Shown here: piece by piece, positions 16,775-26,500 of the stretch | Numbering within the stretch: the stretch's first letter is position 1 | Layout: each line of letters opens with the position of its first letter | NCBI RefSeq assembly: GCF_003386205.1 | Contig: NZ_QRDY01000019.1 | Span: 1-64,000, forward strand | Source of the DNA: Cohnella lupini | GTDB taxonomy: Bacteria; Bacillota; Bacilli; Paenibacillales; Paenibacillaceae | Direction: 5' to 3' | Length of the DNA stretch: 64,000 bases | The notes under the pieces: model-generated | Database searches by the model: none | Told to the model about the DNA's origin: nothing | Seen by the model: the letters and a program-made list of their open reading frames with translations, nothing else | Position numbers and translations under genes: made by a program

Positions 16775-16792
16775 ATTCTACTGTAGTAGAAT
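16775..16792. promoter_or_regulatory. BlaI operator 2
   Basis: Perfect palindrome ATTCTACTGTAGTAGAAT (8-bp arms). Its centre is 29 bp from operator 1, close to three helical turns, so two BlaI dimers could sit on the same face. Confidence 0.8.
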
Positions 16793-16840
16793 CATTATGT
16801 CGAGCGGCTTCGTGCTAGACCCATGTATAGTTTTTTTCGA

Positions 16841-16899
16841 CAAAAAATAATCCCCTCACGGTAAACAGGTTTTATTGCACCTGTCTACCTTAAGGGGAG
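16841..16899 (-). terminator. long hairpin terminator of the FAD monooxygenase gene
   Basis: On the minus strand CCCCTTAAGGTAGACAGGT pairs with ACCTGTTTACCGTGAGGGG around an 8-base loop, followed by TTATTTTTT. It lies 114 bp after the stop at 17013. Its length is unusual for a plain terminator, and it could derive from an insertion-sequence end. Confidence 0.65.
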
Positions 16900-17012
16900 C
16901 ATATCATAAGCCGGCAGCCTCGTTCAGATTGAATATTGAGCTATAGTATCCGTTTGGAGTTCAACGAATATTAGAAATCAGCTGTTGCTGTTGAGTACCA
17001 AACAACACTATG

Positions 17013-18374
17013 CTACTGCCCAACTTGCTCCCGAGCTTGATCGGACCACCGGTCGTTGAACACCGCACGCCGCAGCGGGGGCAAAGCTCCGCATAGCCTC
17101 AGGAAGCCCTTGCCCGTAATCCGAGCAAGGCGGCCGGCCAATGCCTGCTTTGTATTGCGCATCGAATCCTTAACGGCGGCAAAGCCATACTCCAACATCA
17201 GTGCCTCATAACTGTGAATGGCCTGAACAAGGGAGTGTTCTCCTTGCTTAACGCCAATCAGTTTGCGGCAGAGAAGACTTGCGTCGCGCAGTGCGGTATT
17301 GGCCCCAATGCCCCCAGCTGGGGTCATACTGTGAATCGCGTCTCCAAGCAGAGTAACATTCGTGCTCTCCCATGGCTTTATCGGAACGGAAGTTTTAAAC
17401 TCGAATGCCTGGATCGTGTCGGTGCTCGTCTCAACAATCATCTTACGTAAGTCCGGATGCCAGCCTTCGATCAACTGGCCGACTAACTTTTGCAAAGCTT
17501 TACCTTGCCCGTTGGCGGCTTCAATTGTATGGTCATCTCGGCGGGTGATGAACGCCCACAGAATATAGTCCTTGTTTTCAAGGCTACGGAAGAGCTGATC
17601 AGGGTCCAGACCTGCGGCTCTGACCTTGTCCCCGAGCAACTTCAGCGCTTCCTCGGGCTTGCGCCGCCGGTTAAAGATGGCGGTGAACAAAAAGTGCTTC
17701 GGACCCAAGATTACGTTCATCCCGTTCGTAATGCGGTTTGGCAGCCAAGCCCGAGAAAGATCATTCAGTTCGAGCTTGCCGCCTATGCCGACGGCGCCAG
17801 TGTCAACTCGCTCAGCCTTTGGAAGGTATTGGCGGCGTACCCTGGAGTTTGCGCCGTCTACGCCAACAAGCAGATCGCCGTTCGCCGTAGTACCGTCTGT
17901 GAAGACTGCAGTGACCCGTCCGTTTGATAATTGTTCGTATCGGCTAAACTCTTTGTCAAAGTGTATCACATCGTCTAGTCCTGCCAACAAAATCTGGCGC
18001 AGGGTGAGCCTACTAACCGCGTGGTGGCCTCCTGCCGGATCGTTCGCCTCCCCCTTAACGATTTCATCTTCAACAAGCACTAGCTTCCGCAGCTTTTCGT
18101 CCAGGAACCCGAAACCGTCGCCTGGATCACCTGCAGTGAAAACAAAAGCATCCCAAAGCGCAGGTGGAAGACAACTGTGCAGTGCCTGGCTTCCGGTCGG
18201 GTCAATATGAATACGATAGCCCTGTTCGCGGGCTGTTGGCGTGCGGTCCCTCTCGTAAACCGCTACGCTAATACCGGCTTGCTTCAGTCCTTGGGCTAGG
18301 CACAGTCCACCAATTCCGCCGCCGATAATGAGAACATGCTGCGGCATAGGATTAAGCACGGATAAATTCGACAT
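17013..18374 (-). CDS. FAD-dependent aromatic/tetracycline-type monooxygenase
   Basis: A 453-residue group A flavoprotein monooxygenase. It has the Rossmann GGGIGG motif near the N-terminus (VLIIGGGIGGLCLAQGL), an internal DG motif (GDLLVGVDGANSRVRR), and the FAD-pyrophosphate GD motif VTLLGDAIHSMTPAGGIGAN. No C-terminal thioredoxin-like domain is present. Relatives hydroxylate phenols, polyketides or tetracyclines using NAD(P)H and oxygen; the substrate is unknown. The ATG at 18374 lies 4 bp after the PadR stop and has GGGGG about 8 nt upstream, so the two genes form an operon with likely PadR control. Confidence 0.9.
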   Translation of the reverse strand: MSNLSVLNPMPQHVLIIGGGIGGLCLAQGLKQAGISVAVYERDRTPTAREQGYRIHIDPTGSQALHSCLPPALWDAFVFTAGDPGDGFGFLDEKLRKLVLVEDEIVKGEANDPAGGHHAVSRLTLRQILLAGLDDVIHFDKEFSRYEQLSNGRVTAVFTDGTTANGDLLVGVDGANSRVRRQYLPKAERVDTGAVGIGGKLELNDLSRAWLPNRITNGMNVILGPKHFLFTAIFNRRRKPEEALKLLGDKVRAAGLDPDQLFRSLENKDYILWAFITRRDDHTIEAANGQGKALQKLVGQLIEGWHPDLRKMIVETSTDTIQAFEFKTSVPIKPWESTNVTLLGDAIHSMTPAGGIGANTALRDASLLCRKLIGVKQGEHSLVQAIHSYEALMLEYGFAAVKDSMRNTKQALAGRLARITGKGFLRLCGALPPLRRAVFNDRWSDQAREQVGQ

Positions 18375-18378
18375 CAAA

Positions 18379-18906
18379 CTAACCCCCGATCTGATTCCGT
18401 ATATTTTGAACATACTCAAGATCGGACTTCCAAAAATTAATGTTTCGATTCATGACAGTAATGACCGAACTCAGTTGACCATCGCTATTTTGAAGCCTTT
18501 GTTGAAGATCATCTAATTCACTCTGAATATAGAACACGTGAGTTTGGCAGTAGTTGATGTAATGATCCAGCAAATAAGTACGCTGTTCTTGCGTCAGCAA
18601 ATCAAAAAAAATGATTTTGTACCAAAATAATTTCTGGTACTCCCCCTGATTGGAAGTGGTGTCCATAATCACATCGAAAAAGTGTTTTTGACCTGATTCT
18701 GTTATTTGAAACATTCGTTGCCTATCTTCATTCGGAGCACCGGCAGGCGTAATGAAAGCCTGTTGTTCCAGCTTTGCAAGCAAAGGATATAGACGTCCGC
18801 TGCTGAACTTGGTATAAGGTCCGACAATATCATTAACAATCTTTGAAATCCGGTAACCATGCATGGGGTAACGCATGAAGAAACCTAAAACAATCATTTC
18901 GTACAC
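18379..18906 (-). CDS. PadR family transcriptional regulator
   Basis: A 175-residue PadR-type regulator. The winged helix is at residues 1-80 (MHGYRISKIVNDIVGPYTKFSSGRLYPLLAKLE, read in two blocks), followed by a long C-terminal helical dimerisation region (Vir_act_alpha_C-like). The start is a GTG at 18906 with AAAGGAG about 11 nt upstream. It is the first gene of the operon with the FAD monooxygenase. PadR repressors often respond to phenolic or drug ligands, which fits the partner enzyme. An AT palindrome 48 bp upstream is the likely operator. Confidence 0.9.
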   Translation of the reverse strand: MYEMIVLGFFMRYPMHGYRISKIVNDIVGPYTKFSSGRLYPLLAKLEQQAFITPAGAPNEDRQRMFQITESGQKHFFDVIMDTTSNQGEYQKLFWYKIIFFDLLTQEQRTYLLDHYINYCQTHVFYIQSELDDLQQRLQNSDGQLSSVITVMNRNINFWKSDLEYVQNIRNQIGG

Positions 18907-18953
18907 CAGTAATTGATCTCCTTTCCATTCAACTCACATTTTAATAAGACATT

Positions 18954-18965
18954 ATGATATATCAT
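18954..18965. promoter_or_regulatory. putative PadR operator
   Basis: Perfect palindrome ATGATATATCAT followed by a second near-repeat ATGATATAATA, about 48 bp upstream of padR. PadR boxes are typically ATG-N-CAT type dyads such as ATGT...ACAT. Confidence 0.55.
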
Positions 18966-19085
18966 GATGATATAATAAAATGAACTTAAGATAAAGTCAA
19001 TGGGCGCTGTACCAAAGCTCGTCGCTTGAGAGCGTTGAACTGACTGCTTCCCGTTGATATTGTATCGTTGTACTATCGTTCCTCG

Positions 19086-19550
19086 TTAGCGTGTCACCAA
19101 CTTCGAATGAACTTCAACAACAATACTGCCGAAAAGCTTTTCTCCTACATAGGCATCTAATCGCCATAAACCTGGAGATGGCAATGACATCGATGAGGGT
19201 TTATGTCCGTCTGCACCGTTATTAGGTTGACCTATTCCTCCCAAAGCATTAAAGACGAGTATACTTTCTCCTGTTTTCATACTTGTACCGATCACCACAA
19301 AGGAACCTTTAAGTTCTTCGGGTTTTCCCCAAAAGTGCCACATGTATTTTTGTTTTTTATTTGGATAAAACCGTGACACTTCCCCATCATCATATATAAA
19401 TCCGATTTTGCCTTCTTCTCCAATCAGGGTATAGCTACCTGATTTAAACAAAGAACTTGCTTTCCAATCCTTGTTTTCAAGAACGGGTTTATCCTTTGCG
19501 CATCCCGATAAGGACAGCATTATTAAGATAACAGACAATAATAATCTCAT
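19086..19550 (-). CDS. lipoprotein, DUF4871-like
   Basis: A 154-residue lipoprotein. The signal peptide MRLLLSVILIMLSLSGCAK has the lipobox LSGC, so it should be anchored on the outer face of the membrane. The C-terminal half (SPGLWRLDAYVGEKLFGSIV) resembles the uncharacterised DUF4871 family of Bacillales. The ATG at 19550 has GAGGAGG 8 nt upstream; the earlier ATG at 19580 has no ribosome site. Monocistronic and divergent from the two-component system. Function unknown. Confidence 0.8.
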   Translation of the reverse strand: MRLLLSVILIMLSLSGCAKDKPVLENKDWKASSLFKSGSYTLIGEEGKIGFIYDDGEVSRFYPNKKQKYMWHFWGKPEELKGSFVVIGTSMKTGESILVFNALGGIGQPNNGADGHKPSSMSLPSPGLWRLDAYVGEKLFGSIVVEVHSKLVTR

Positions 19551-19685
19551 TTTAATCCTCCTCTTACATGTTTTAGTCAATTCATTAATTATACAGCGTT
19601 TTCCACTAATCTGTCTGTTAGTCGAGGTCCGACATTTTTTACTGCTCTCCCATTACCCATAGGAAAGAAATTTTAGTAGAGATAT

Positions 19686-19741
19686 TTTACAACTATTTTA
19701 CAAATTGGAAATCGACGTACGCTGTTTTGGTGAGATATAAT
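19686..19741 (+). promoter_or_regulatory. response-regulator box and promoter of the two-component operon
   Basis: Two direct repeats with 11-bp period, TTTTACAACTA then TTTTACAAATT (19685-19706), stand upstream of a perfect TATAAT (19736-19741). No TTGACA-like -35 is present. OmpR-family regulators bind such repeats, so autoactivation is likely. Confidence 0.6.
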
Positions 19742-19809
19742 TTAATGTACTCTTTTATTACACATACTAATAACATGCACTTACATCTGTTCCCAGTATA
19801 GAGGTTGAT

Positions 19810-20469
19810 ATGGAGAAAATATTAATTGTTGAAGATGATGTGGCGGTATCTGATCTGATCCGGTTGAATCTTGAGATTGCGGGTTATGACAGTAGACAAG
19901 CCTTCAATGGCTCAGAAGCACTACAACTAATTGCTGGCTATGCGCCGAATTTGATTTTGCTGGACGTTAATCTACCAGATAAAGACGGGTTTGAAATAAT
20001 GGGAGAGCTTAAGTCTTGCAATCTCCCCGTAATTCTCCTAACCGCCCGGGGTAGCGTTGCAGATAAAGTTAAGGGTCTGAGGATGGGAGCCGACGATTAT
20101 ATCGTGAAGCCCTTCGAATCCATGGAACTTATTGCGCGAATCGAAGCCGTACTCCGGCGGTACGGTGTGAAGCACGATCAATTGGTGTTCGGCGAACTTG
20201 AGGTCAATCTGGAAGAACGCATAGTGCGTAGCGGGAATTTGGTAATCGACCTTACGATGAAGGAGTTTGAGCTCCTTATCCTCCTCATCCGCAACAAGAA
20301 TAAAGCCATGTCCAGAGAGCGCATGCTTGAACTGGTATGGGGGTACGAATATATTGGAGAGACACGCACAATAGACATTCATATCCAGAAAATCCGTAAG
20401 AAGCTTAAGCTGGAAGATCACATCAAAACCGTTTATAAATTCGGATACCGGCTGGAGGACCATAAATGA
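19810..20469 (+). CDS. OmpR/PhoB-family response regulator
   Basis: A 219-residue response regulator. The receiver domain (1-118) has acidic pair E8/D9/D10, phospho-acceptor D52 (LLDVNLPD), the T/S switch in LLTARG and the Lys of VKPF. The C-terminal winged helix (~130-218) ends with TIDIHIQKIRKKLKLEDHI and YKFGYRLE. The stop overlaps the kinase start by four bases (ATGA), so the two are translationally coupled. DNA targets are probably the TTTACAAC repeats at its own promoter and before the secreted protein downstream. Confidence 0.95.
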   Translation: MEKILIVEDDVAVSDLIRLNLEIAGYDSRQAFNGSEALQLIAGYAPNLILLDVNLPDKDGFEIMGELKSCNLPVILLTARGSVADKVKGLRMGADDYIVKPFESMELIARIEAVLRRYGVKHDQLVFGELEVNLEERIVRSGNLVIDLTMKEFELLILLIRNKNKAMSRERMLELVWGYEYIGETRTIDIHIQKIRKKLKLEDHIKTVYKFGYRLEDHK

Positions 20470-21899
20470 AGTTATGGCACAAGGTATTTCTCTGTACCTT
20501 CCTCCTCTTCGAGGTGCTGTTTAACGGCGCCTCATTCTATCTTATCGAACACAATTTCAACAGAAATCTGAAAGCCGAAATCGATCGCGGTTTGACCGAG
20601 CGACGCGCCATAGCTTCGCAAATGCAGTCCGACTGGTCTTACGTCCTTTCGCTCAGCAATAATTTGGGCGTCAAGACCGATGACTCGATCCAATTGATCC
20701 GGAACAATTCTCAGAAATATATACGCACTTTCGATAACGACAGGGTTTTTCTGGAGATTAGTGATTCTGCTCAAATAGAGGTTTTTAATAATTTCAATAG
20801 ACGAATAAACGGCAAACGACCAGAGCTAGATGCCCCCTCTTCTGATCGGCCGGTGTACATTCTACGTGATATCGGCAAGCAAACGTATCTGTTCGTAACC
20901 GGCAAACTGATGCTCGGCGGGACAGGTTTTACCATGAGTTATATTCGGGACATCTCTGGAGTATACAGCGACAAATCCGCACAGTTCCGTTTGTTTTTTC
21001 AAATAAACATCATTATTACCTTTATTTTGGGGGTCGGCTTATATTGGGTCATCCGATATTTGACTCGCTCGATCCGATCGCTAACGCAGTCGGCTCAAAC
21101 AGTTGCGCGTGGTCTTTATTCGCAAAGGGTCCGCGTACACTCGGATGATGAAATCGGCATTCTGGCGCAAAATTTCAATCGGATGGCCGATGCTGTCGAG
21201 GAAAAAGTGATTGAGCTTGAGGTGACAGCGATGCAACGCCAGAAATTTATAGATGTTCTTACTCACGAGCTGAGGACGCCGCTAACCTCGATTATCGGGT
21301 ATGCCGATTTGTTGCGCACAACGAAATATAATGAGGAAGTCTTCTTCAAGGCGATGAATTATATTTACTCCGAGGGTAGACGGCTGGAGAGCTTATCCTT
21401 TAAGCTGATGGATCTCATTCTCATTGGGAACGAAATGCCAAAGCTTAAACAGCAGGATATCATGCCGCTATGTCTTGACGTAGAGGAAGCCCTTCAGCCC
21501 CGATTAGAGAGATTAAAACTAACGCTGGTTCTGTCCATAGAGCCATATAGGCTGTTTACCGAAAAAGATCTGTTCATGCTGCTCTGCACCAATCTGCTGG
21601 ACAACGCGATAAAGGCCTCGCGCGATGGCGGAAGAATCTATCTTAGAGGCTATCTCGTTGATCATCATTACTACGCAATTGAAGTAGAGGACGAAGGAAT
21701 CGGTATTCCGGAGCAGGATGTGCCTAAGGTTTTCGAGCCTTTCTTTATGGTGGATAAAGCTCGGACACGTTCGCAGCACGGTGCTGGTCTGGGACTTGCC
21801 ATCTGCTCCGAGATCGTAAAGCTGCATGAGGGTAGAATCGAGATCACCAGCCGGGAAGAAGTCGGTACGCAAGTAAAAATACTGTTCCCTCATATTTAA
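20466..21899 (+). CDS. sensor histidine kinase
   Basis: A 477-residue membrane kinase. It has an N-terminal membrane helix (~5-25), an extracellular sensor of about 145 residues, a second helix (~178-200), a HAMP domain, and a HisKA domain with phospho-accepting H267 (LTHELRTPLTSIIGY). The HATPase domain shows the N box (LLDNAIKAS), a DEGIGIP G1 box and a GAGLGLAICSEI G2 box. It is coupled to the response regulator by a 4-base overlap. The extracellular ligand is unknown. The secreted protein encoded next may be part of the same response. Confidence 0.93.
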   Translation: MKLWHKVFLCTFLLFEVLFNGASFYLIEHNFNRNLKAEIDRGLTERRAIASQMQSDWSYVLSLSNNLGVKTDDSIQLIRNNSQKYIRTFDNDRVFLEISDSAQIEVFNNFNRRINGKRPELDAPSSDRPVYILRDIGKQTYLFVTGKLMLGGTGFTMSYIRDISGVYSDKSAQFRLFFQINIIITFILGVGLYWVIRYLTRSIRSLTQSAQTVARGLYSQRVRVHSDDEIGILAQNFNRMADAVEEKVIELEVTAMQRQKFIDVLTHELRTPLTSIIGYADLLRTTKYNEEVFFKAMNYIYSEGRRLESLSFKLMDLILIGNEMPKLKQQDIMPLCLDVEEALQPRLERLKLTLVLSIEPYRLFTEKDLFMLLCTNLLDNAIKASRDGGRIYLRGYLVDHHYYAIEVEDEGIGIPEQDVPKVFEPFFMVDKARTRSQHGAGLGLAICSEIVKLHEGRIEITSREEVGTQVKILFPHI

Positions 21900-21949
21900 C
21901 AACTAATTTACAACTTTTCGATAGTTCTGAGATAACGCTTTTTTATAGT
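21896..21949 (+). promoter_or_regulatory. second response-regulator box, before the secreted protein
   Basis: TTTAACAACTA then ATTTACAACTT form two direct repeats with the same 11-bp period as at 19686. A TATAGT -10-like hexamer follows 34 bp after the start of the second repeat. That distance is within 2 bp of the first promoter's. This suggests the secreted-protein gene belongs to the regulon. Confidence 0.55.
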
Positions 21950-22005
21950 AAGGAGGCAAGAAGGAATCGGATTCCGAACTCAATCTATTAAACGGAGGGA
22001 ATAAC

Positions 22006-22668
22006 ATGAGATCAAGCAAATCAAGCAGCGTTAAAAAAATATCGGGTATGGTGGTGGCTTCGGCTATAGTCATCGGCAGTCTCGGCTCCATTGCAGCTTA
22101 TGCGGCCAACAGCAACGACGCTGTACCTAAAAATGTCTTGCTTACCGCCCCAGAAACGTCAACGTCACCTTCGGCAACGGCGGTTGTGGAACAGGCGCCA
22201 GGCAACATCGAACATGTCTTCTCGACCTATGTAGAGGTTGACGGTAGCAAATTTTACGAAAACGAAAGCTGGTACAATACGAAAACCAAGAAGCTACGCG
22301 CCGATCACAGAGAATACACGGCCGACCATAAACTTCTCCTGCAAAATAGCACTTATGAAAACGGAAGTGATTCGTCACCGTGGACCTTTAAAGCAAGGAA
22401 AGCGAACTTGGAAAGAGCCGAATGGATCCATGTCGGCACCGCAACCTCCGAGGACGGCAAGGAGCTGGAGAAGCTCTCCCTGAACCTCGACACGGAGTCC
22501 ATACTCATGTATGTCGACAAAGAAACGGGACTTCCGGTGAAAGACGAATTGTTTAAGGTTTCGAACGGACAAGCAAAGCTGTTCAGCAACAGCACCGTCA
22601 CTTATGATTATCTCAACGATGATGGAAAGATCTTTAATACGGACGGAGTAACTCTTACCCAAAATTAG
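22006..22668 (+). CDS. secreted protein of unknown family, regulon partner of the two-component system
   Basis: A 220-residue exported protein with a Sec signal peptide (residues ~1-33, positively charged start, cleavage near AAYAANS). The mature part is a beta-rich domain (about 65-220) with YVEVDGSKFYENESWYNTKT and a late VDKETGLPVKDELFKVSNG. This gives it the look of lipoprotein-carrier or sigma-regulatory (LolA/MucB-like) folds; that comparison is weak. GGAGGG lies 8 nt before the ATG. It follows the kinase by 106 bp and has its own box and promoter. A strong terminator follows. Confidence 0.75.
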   Translation: MRSSKSSSVKKISGMVVASAIVIGSLGSIAAYAANSNDAVPKNVLLTAPETSTSPSATAVVEQAPGNIEHVFSTYVEVDGSKFYENESWYNTKTKKLRADHREYTADHKLLLQNSTYENGSDSSPWTFKARKANLERAEWIHVGTATSEDGKELEKLSLNLDTESILMYVDKETGLPVKDELFKVSNGQAKLFSNSTVTYDYLNDDGKIFNTDGVTLTQN

Positions 22669-22717
22669 GTAATACTGAATATTTGGATATTCAAAAAGAT
22701 AACTCGGATTTGTACAG

Positions 22718-22762
22718 AACCCACCCTTCTGCCGCACTCGGTATGCGGAAGGGTGGGTTTTA
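22718..22762 (+). terminator. terminator of the two-component/secreted-protein unit
   Basis: AACCCACCCTTC pairs with GAAGGGTGGGTT, with further TGCCGC/GCGG pairing inside, followed by TTT. Confidence 0.8.
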
Positions 22763-23260
22763 TGAATTGGCTTCATCATCGGCCGAGGGCCCGTAGACTC
22801 CCGGTACCGGAATATCAAGAAGCCGTAAGTAAACCCCTAACTGCGCACGGTGGTGGATCATGTGGTTTAATCCGAAAGTACGTAGCGCGATCGCCCGCGA
22901 TTGGCGAAGAATAATAACATCGCCATTCCTCAACGTCCATTCCTCTCCGAGCGTATTCTCATCGCATTCGGCGAACAGTGTATTAAGTTTGATCACGTTC
23001 GCATCGAATTCCTCAAGAACGTCTTCAGGTTTATCCAGAGGTTTCCGCTTAGACGGCACGGTGGATAGATCGAATTCCAGGTCACGAAGAATAGCGACTT
23101 GCCAGTTCAGCAGGTTGATCAGATGTGTAGCCAATCCGCCCAACGCCATCGATTTCAAGTGCGGCTTCCACGTCATATGCTCTTCGGGTAAGCATTCCAG
23201 AATGCGTCGCGTCAAGGTTAGCTCATGGATAGCGTCACCGATGATCATTTGTTTCCACAT
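22760..23260 (-). CDS. DinB family protein
   Basis: A 166-residue DinB-like four-helix bundle. The three metal-binding His candidates are in LGGLATHLINLLN and in the closely spaced NHMIHHRAQLGVYLR, the usual DinB signature. A tail ends PVPGVYGPSADD, as in many Bacillales members. The ATG at 23260 is chosen because GGAGGAGAGGG lies directly upstream. An ATG at 23278 would place that site inside the gene. Possible thiol transferase; substrate unknown. Confidence 0.85.
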   Translation of the reverse strand: MWKQMIIGDAIHELTLTRRILECLPEEHMTWKPHLKSMALGGLATHLINLLNWQVAILRDLEFDLSTVPSKRKPLDKPEDVLEEFDANVIKLNTLFAECDENTLGEEWTLRNGDVIILRQSRAIALRTFGLNHMIHHRAQLGVYLRLLDIPVPGVYGPSADDEANS

Positions 23261-23297
23261 ATTTCCCTCTCCTCCCATTACGAGGTGTCTCCTATTA

Positions 23298-23405
23298 CTA
23301 AAACTTCGCTTCGGCCTCTATGGTTTCCTTCATAATTTCCGCACCGCGGTGCATTCGAGCCTGAATTTCTGCGGCAAACGATGAGTTCGCGAACCCTATT
23401 GCCAT
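23298..23405 (-). CDS. possible 35-residue small protein upstream of dinB
   Basis: ATG at 23405 to a TAG at 23298 reads AIGFANSSFAAEIQARMHRG and a Lys/Glu-rich end, with protein-like composition. The ribosome site is weak. It ends 37 bp before the DinB start on the same strand. It may be a small protein, a leader, or the tail of a decayed gene. Confidence 0.25.
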   Translation of the reverse strand: MAIGFANSSFAAEIQARMHRGAEIMKETIEAEAKF

Positions 23406-23461
23406 TCAATTCGGTATTGGACATTCTCTTCTCTTGTATCTGTAAGGAAAGTTCGTCGATG

Positions 23462-23508
23462 ATACACAAACGGTGCCTGCTTCCAAAGAAGCGGCACCGT
23501 TTGTGTAT
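23462..23508. terminator. long hairpin terminator after the giant secreted protein
   Basis: ATACACAAACGGTGCC pairs perfectly with GGCACCGTTTGTGTAT, with a further GCTTC/GAAGC pair inside and a CAAA loop. It lies 11 bp after the stop at 23519. Confidence 0.75.
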
Positions 23509-23518
23509 TCAAGCTTTA

Positions 23519-26500
23519 CTAAACTACCGTGAGCGTCATCTTGGCGGTTTTGGTTTCGCCGGCATCATTGATCAGTATGGCTTCGTAAACGTAAGTTCCC
23601 GGAGCTTTCCCTGAAATCGTTGTCGATGCCGATTGCGCGTTTGGAGTACGGTCAACCAGACTTTGCGAATCGATTCGAATGCCATTCTCATACAGCTCAT
23701 AACTTGTCGCATTCGTGCCCCACCATAAATTCATGGATACATGAAAGCTGCCGTCTTGGTCCCAGTTATCGTTCGACAACACGGCTTGCCCCGGCGATGC
23801 ATCCGTTACGGTAACGGTCATCGGCGTGCAGGATGTCGAACCGTATGAATTGATCAGCTCGCATGTGTAGACGTAAGTGCCATTCTTTCGAGCGGTAATT
23901 GCTGAGTCCACTGTTTGTGCGCCCGGAGAGTAATCGGATAAGTTCACGGTGCGAATAATCGTTCCGTTCTCGTAAAGCTTATACTTCGTGCCGTTATTGC
24001 CCCACCATAGGTTCATCTTCACCGTGTACGTTCCGTCTCTTAGCCCCGTATCGTATCCATTGTCGTTCGATAGATCTGGCTTGCCAGGCGCAGCACTCGC
24101 ATGGTCGGTCGATGGCGTCAGATCGATCGAGAATGAAAGCGATTTCGGATTCTCCTCGTTCCCTTCGCGGTCGACGCTCCAATACCGAACGGTATGATTT
24201 CCTTCCGTCTCAATCGTCGTTTGGGTCCCGATTACCGGCTCGTTATCGTCAATTTGATAATAAGTCGAAGCAACGCCGGAGTCTTCATCGGACGATACGA
24301 AGGCGATCTGGACGGCCGATCGGTACACTCCCTCCTTCAGATCTCCGGAGGGCACGGCTGACGTAATCGGCGGAACTTGGTCAGTGGCAGGCTCGCCTAC
24401 CACGCCTTGGTAGAAGACGATGTTGTCGAAGTACCCTTTGCCACCGGCGGCAGTCGCGCCAAGCTTTAACATCAGCTGTACGCTTCCGGTAACGTTCGCG
24501 TCGCAAGGACCGGCAGCCACGGAGACGTTGTCCAGATAGAGCGTAAAGTTCCATTTCGCGCCGTCGTGGGTAAACTCCACTTTGAAATGATGCCAAGCAT
24601 CTTTCGAATAATACTTATTGCTCCAAGTGTTCCACGAACGCAGATTCAAATCGCTGCCCTGCGCCGGGCCGTCGCTATCATAAAATCTCTCGCTCCACCC
24701 GAGATAGAGAGCGTTTCCGGTATTTACGCCGCTGCCTCTAAAGTCATATTCCAGGGTGTAGTTAACGTTCGGCTCAAGCGTAATCGCGGGAAATTGATAC
24801 ATGCTATTGCCGTCGGTCTGAGTGATCTCAAGCACCTTGCCGCCCACTCCGCCCGGAGCGGCAACAATCGCGCTACCGGTGCCGGCCCATCCGATAACCT
24901 CGTTGGGAGCGCTGTACGGGTCAAAATTTTCCTCAAGCAGGACAGCGTAGTCATCCTCAAACTCGGCCGTTACGGTGATATCTCTGGCTGGCATAATAAA
25001 TGCGAATTTGTTGCTGCCGACAGGCGTTAACGCGACTTCCATGCCATAACCGTCGATCGTGGCTACGATTTTCTTAAGTCTGTAGCCGTCCTCGCGGGTT
25101 ATGGTCAACGTGACGGTATCGCCTTCGGCCGCGGTTTCCTTGTCAGTAGAGACAGAGCCTCCATTGACCTCACCGGGCAGCGTGACCGCGTACTCGACCC
25201 CCGACTTCTCGCCTTGGTAGAGCTTGACGTTGTCGAAGTAGTTTAACCCGCCAGCCCCGCCAACCTTCAACATCAGTTGCTGGTTGAGAGAGACCGCGCC
25301 GTTTACATCGTTATCGTCTACGAGCACGCCATCCAGGAAGATTCTTACGCTCCACTTCGCGCCGTTGTGTTTGAACTCCGACTTGAAATGGTGCCACGAG
25401 TCTTTCGTATACGACTTTGCGATCCAGCTCTGCCACATGCGCAGATGCAACTTGCTTGCATCGCCGCCGCCGTCGCTGTCATAAAATCTCTCGCTCCACC
25501 CGACATACAGAGCGTTTCCGGTGCTCGTGCCACTGCCCATAAAGTCATATTCTAAGGTGTAGTCGATCCCCGACTCGAACGCGATCGCGGGGAATTGATA
25601 CAAGCTATTGCCGTCGGTTTGCGTGATCTGAAGCGCCCTGCCACCCACTCCGCCCGGAGCGGAGACGATCGCGCTGCCGGTACCGGCCCATCCCATCACC
25701 TCGCCCGGAGCGCTGCGCGAATCGTAGTTTTCTTCATACAGGACCGTGTATTGAACCTCATGTTCCTCGAACGCAGCCGTTACGACGACATCGTCGTCGG
25801 GCATGAGGTATACGTGGCTACCACCGGCTATCGCCTGCTCCACGTCGTTGATCTTGAGCCATGACAGCGTATAGCCGTCGTCCGGGGCTATGGTCAGCGT
25901 GACGGTTTCGCCTTCCGTAGCCGTAGACTTGTCTGCTGTGACCGAACCTCCGGCGATCTCTCCGGGTACCGTGATACTGTGCGGCGTCTCCATGCCCTCT
26001 TGCTGACCCTGATAGAGGAGGAAGTTGTCGTAATACGCTTTGCCGCCTTCATCGCTAAGGTAGCCGTTCTTCAGTTTTACCGTCTGGCTCCCGGTAGCGG
26101 TAGCGCTAGCGACGGGACCGTTAGCCATAAGGACGTTGTCGATGTAGAGCGTAAACGACCATTTCACGCCGTCGTGCCTGAACTGCATTTTGAATTGATG
26201 CCATTGGTTATGGGTATAAGTCTTCGCGCTCCAGGTGCTAGCCGAACGCACGTTCATCATGCCGTCCACCGGAGCGTCGCCGTCGAAGAGCCTTTGGCTG
26301 TCGTTAAAATAAAAGCTGGTTCCGTCGATGCCGCCGTCGCCCCTAAAGTCGAATTCAAGGGTATAGTCGACGCCCGACTCGAAGGAGATCCCGGGGAATT
26401 GATACAGGTTATTGCCGGCGCCCTGCGTAATTTCGACCGCCTTGTCGCCCGCGTCACCCTGTGGACGAGCGACGATCGTCGCTCTATCGCCGGCCCATGC

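Noticed and set aside
16841..16899. Long hairpin considered as an insertion-sequence end or MITE
   Set aside because: No second end, target duplication or transposase remnant is seen nearby, and T-runs place it as a terminator. Kept only as a terminator.
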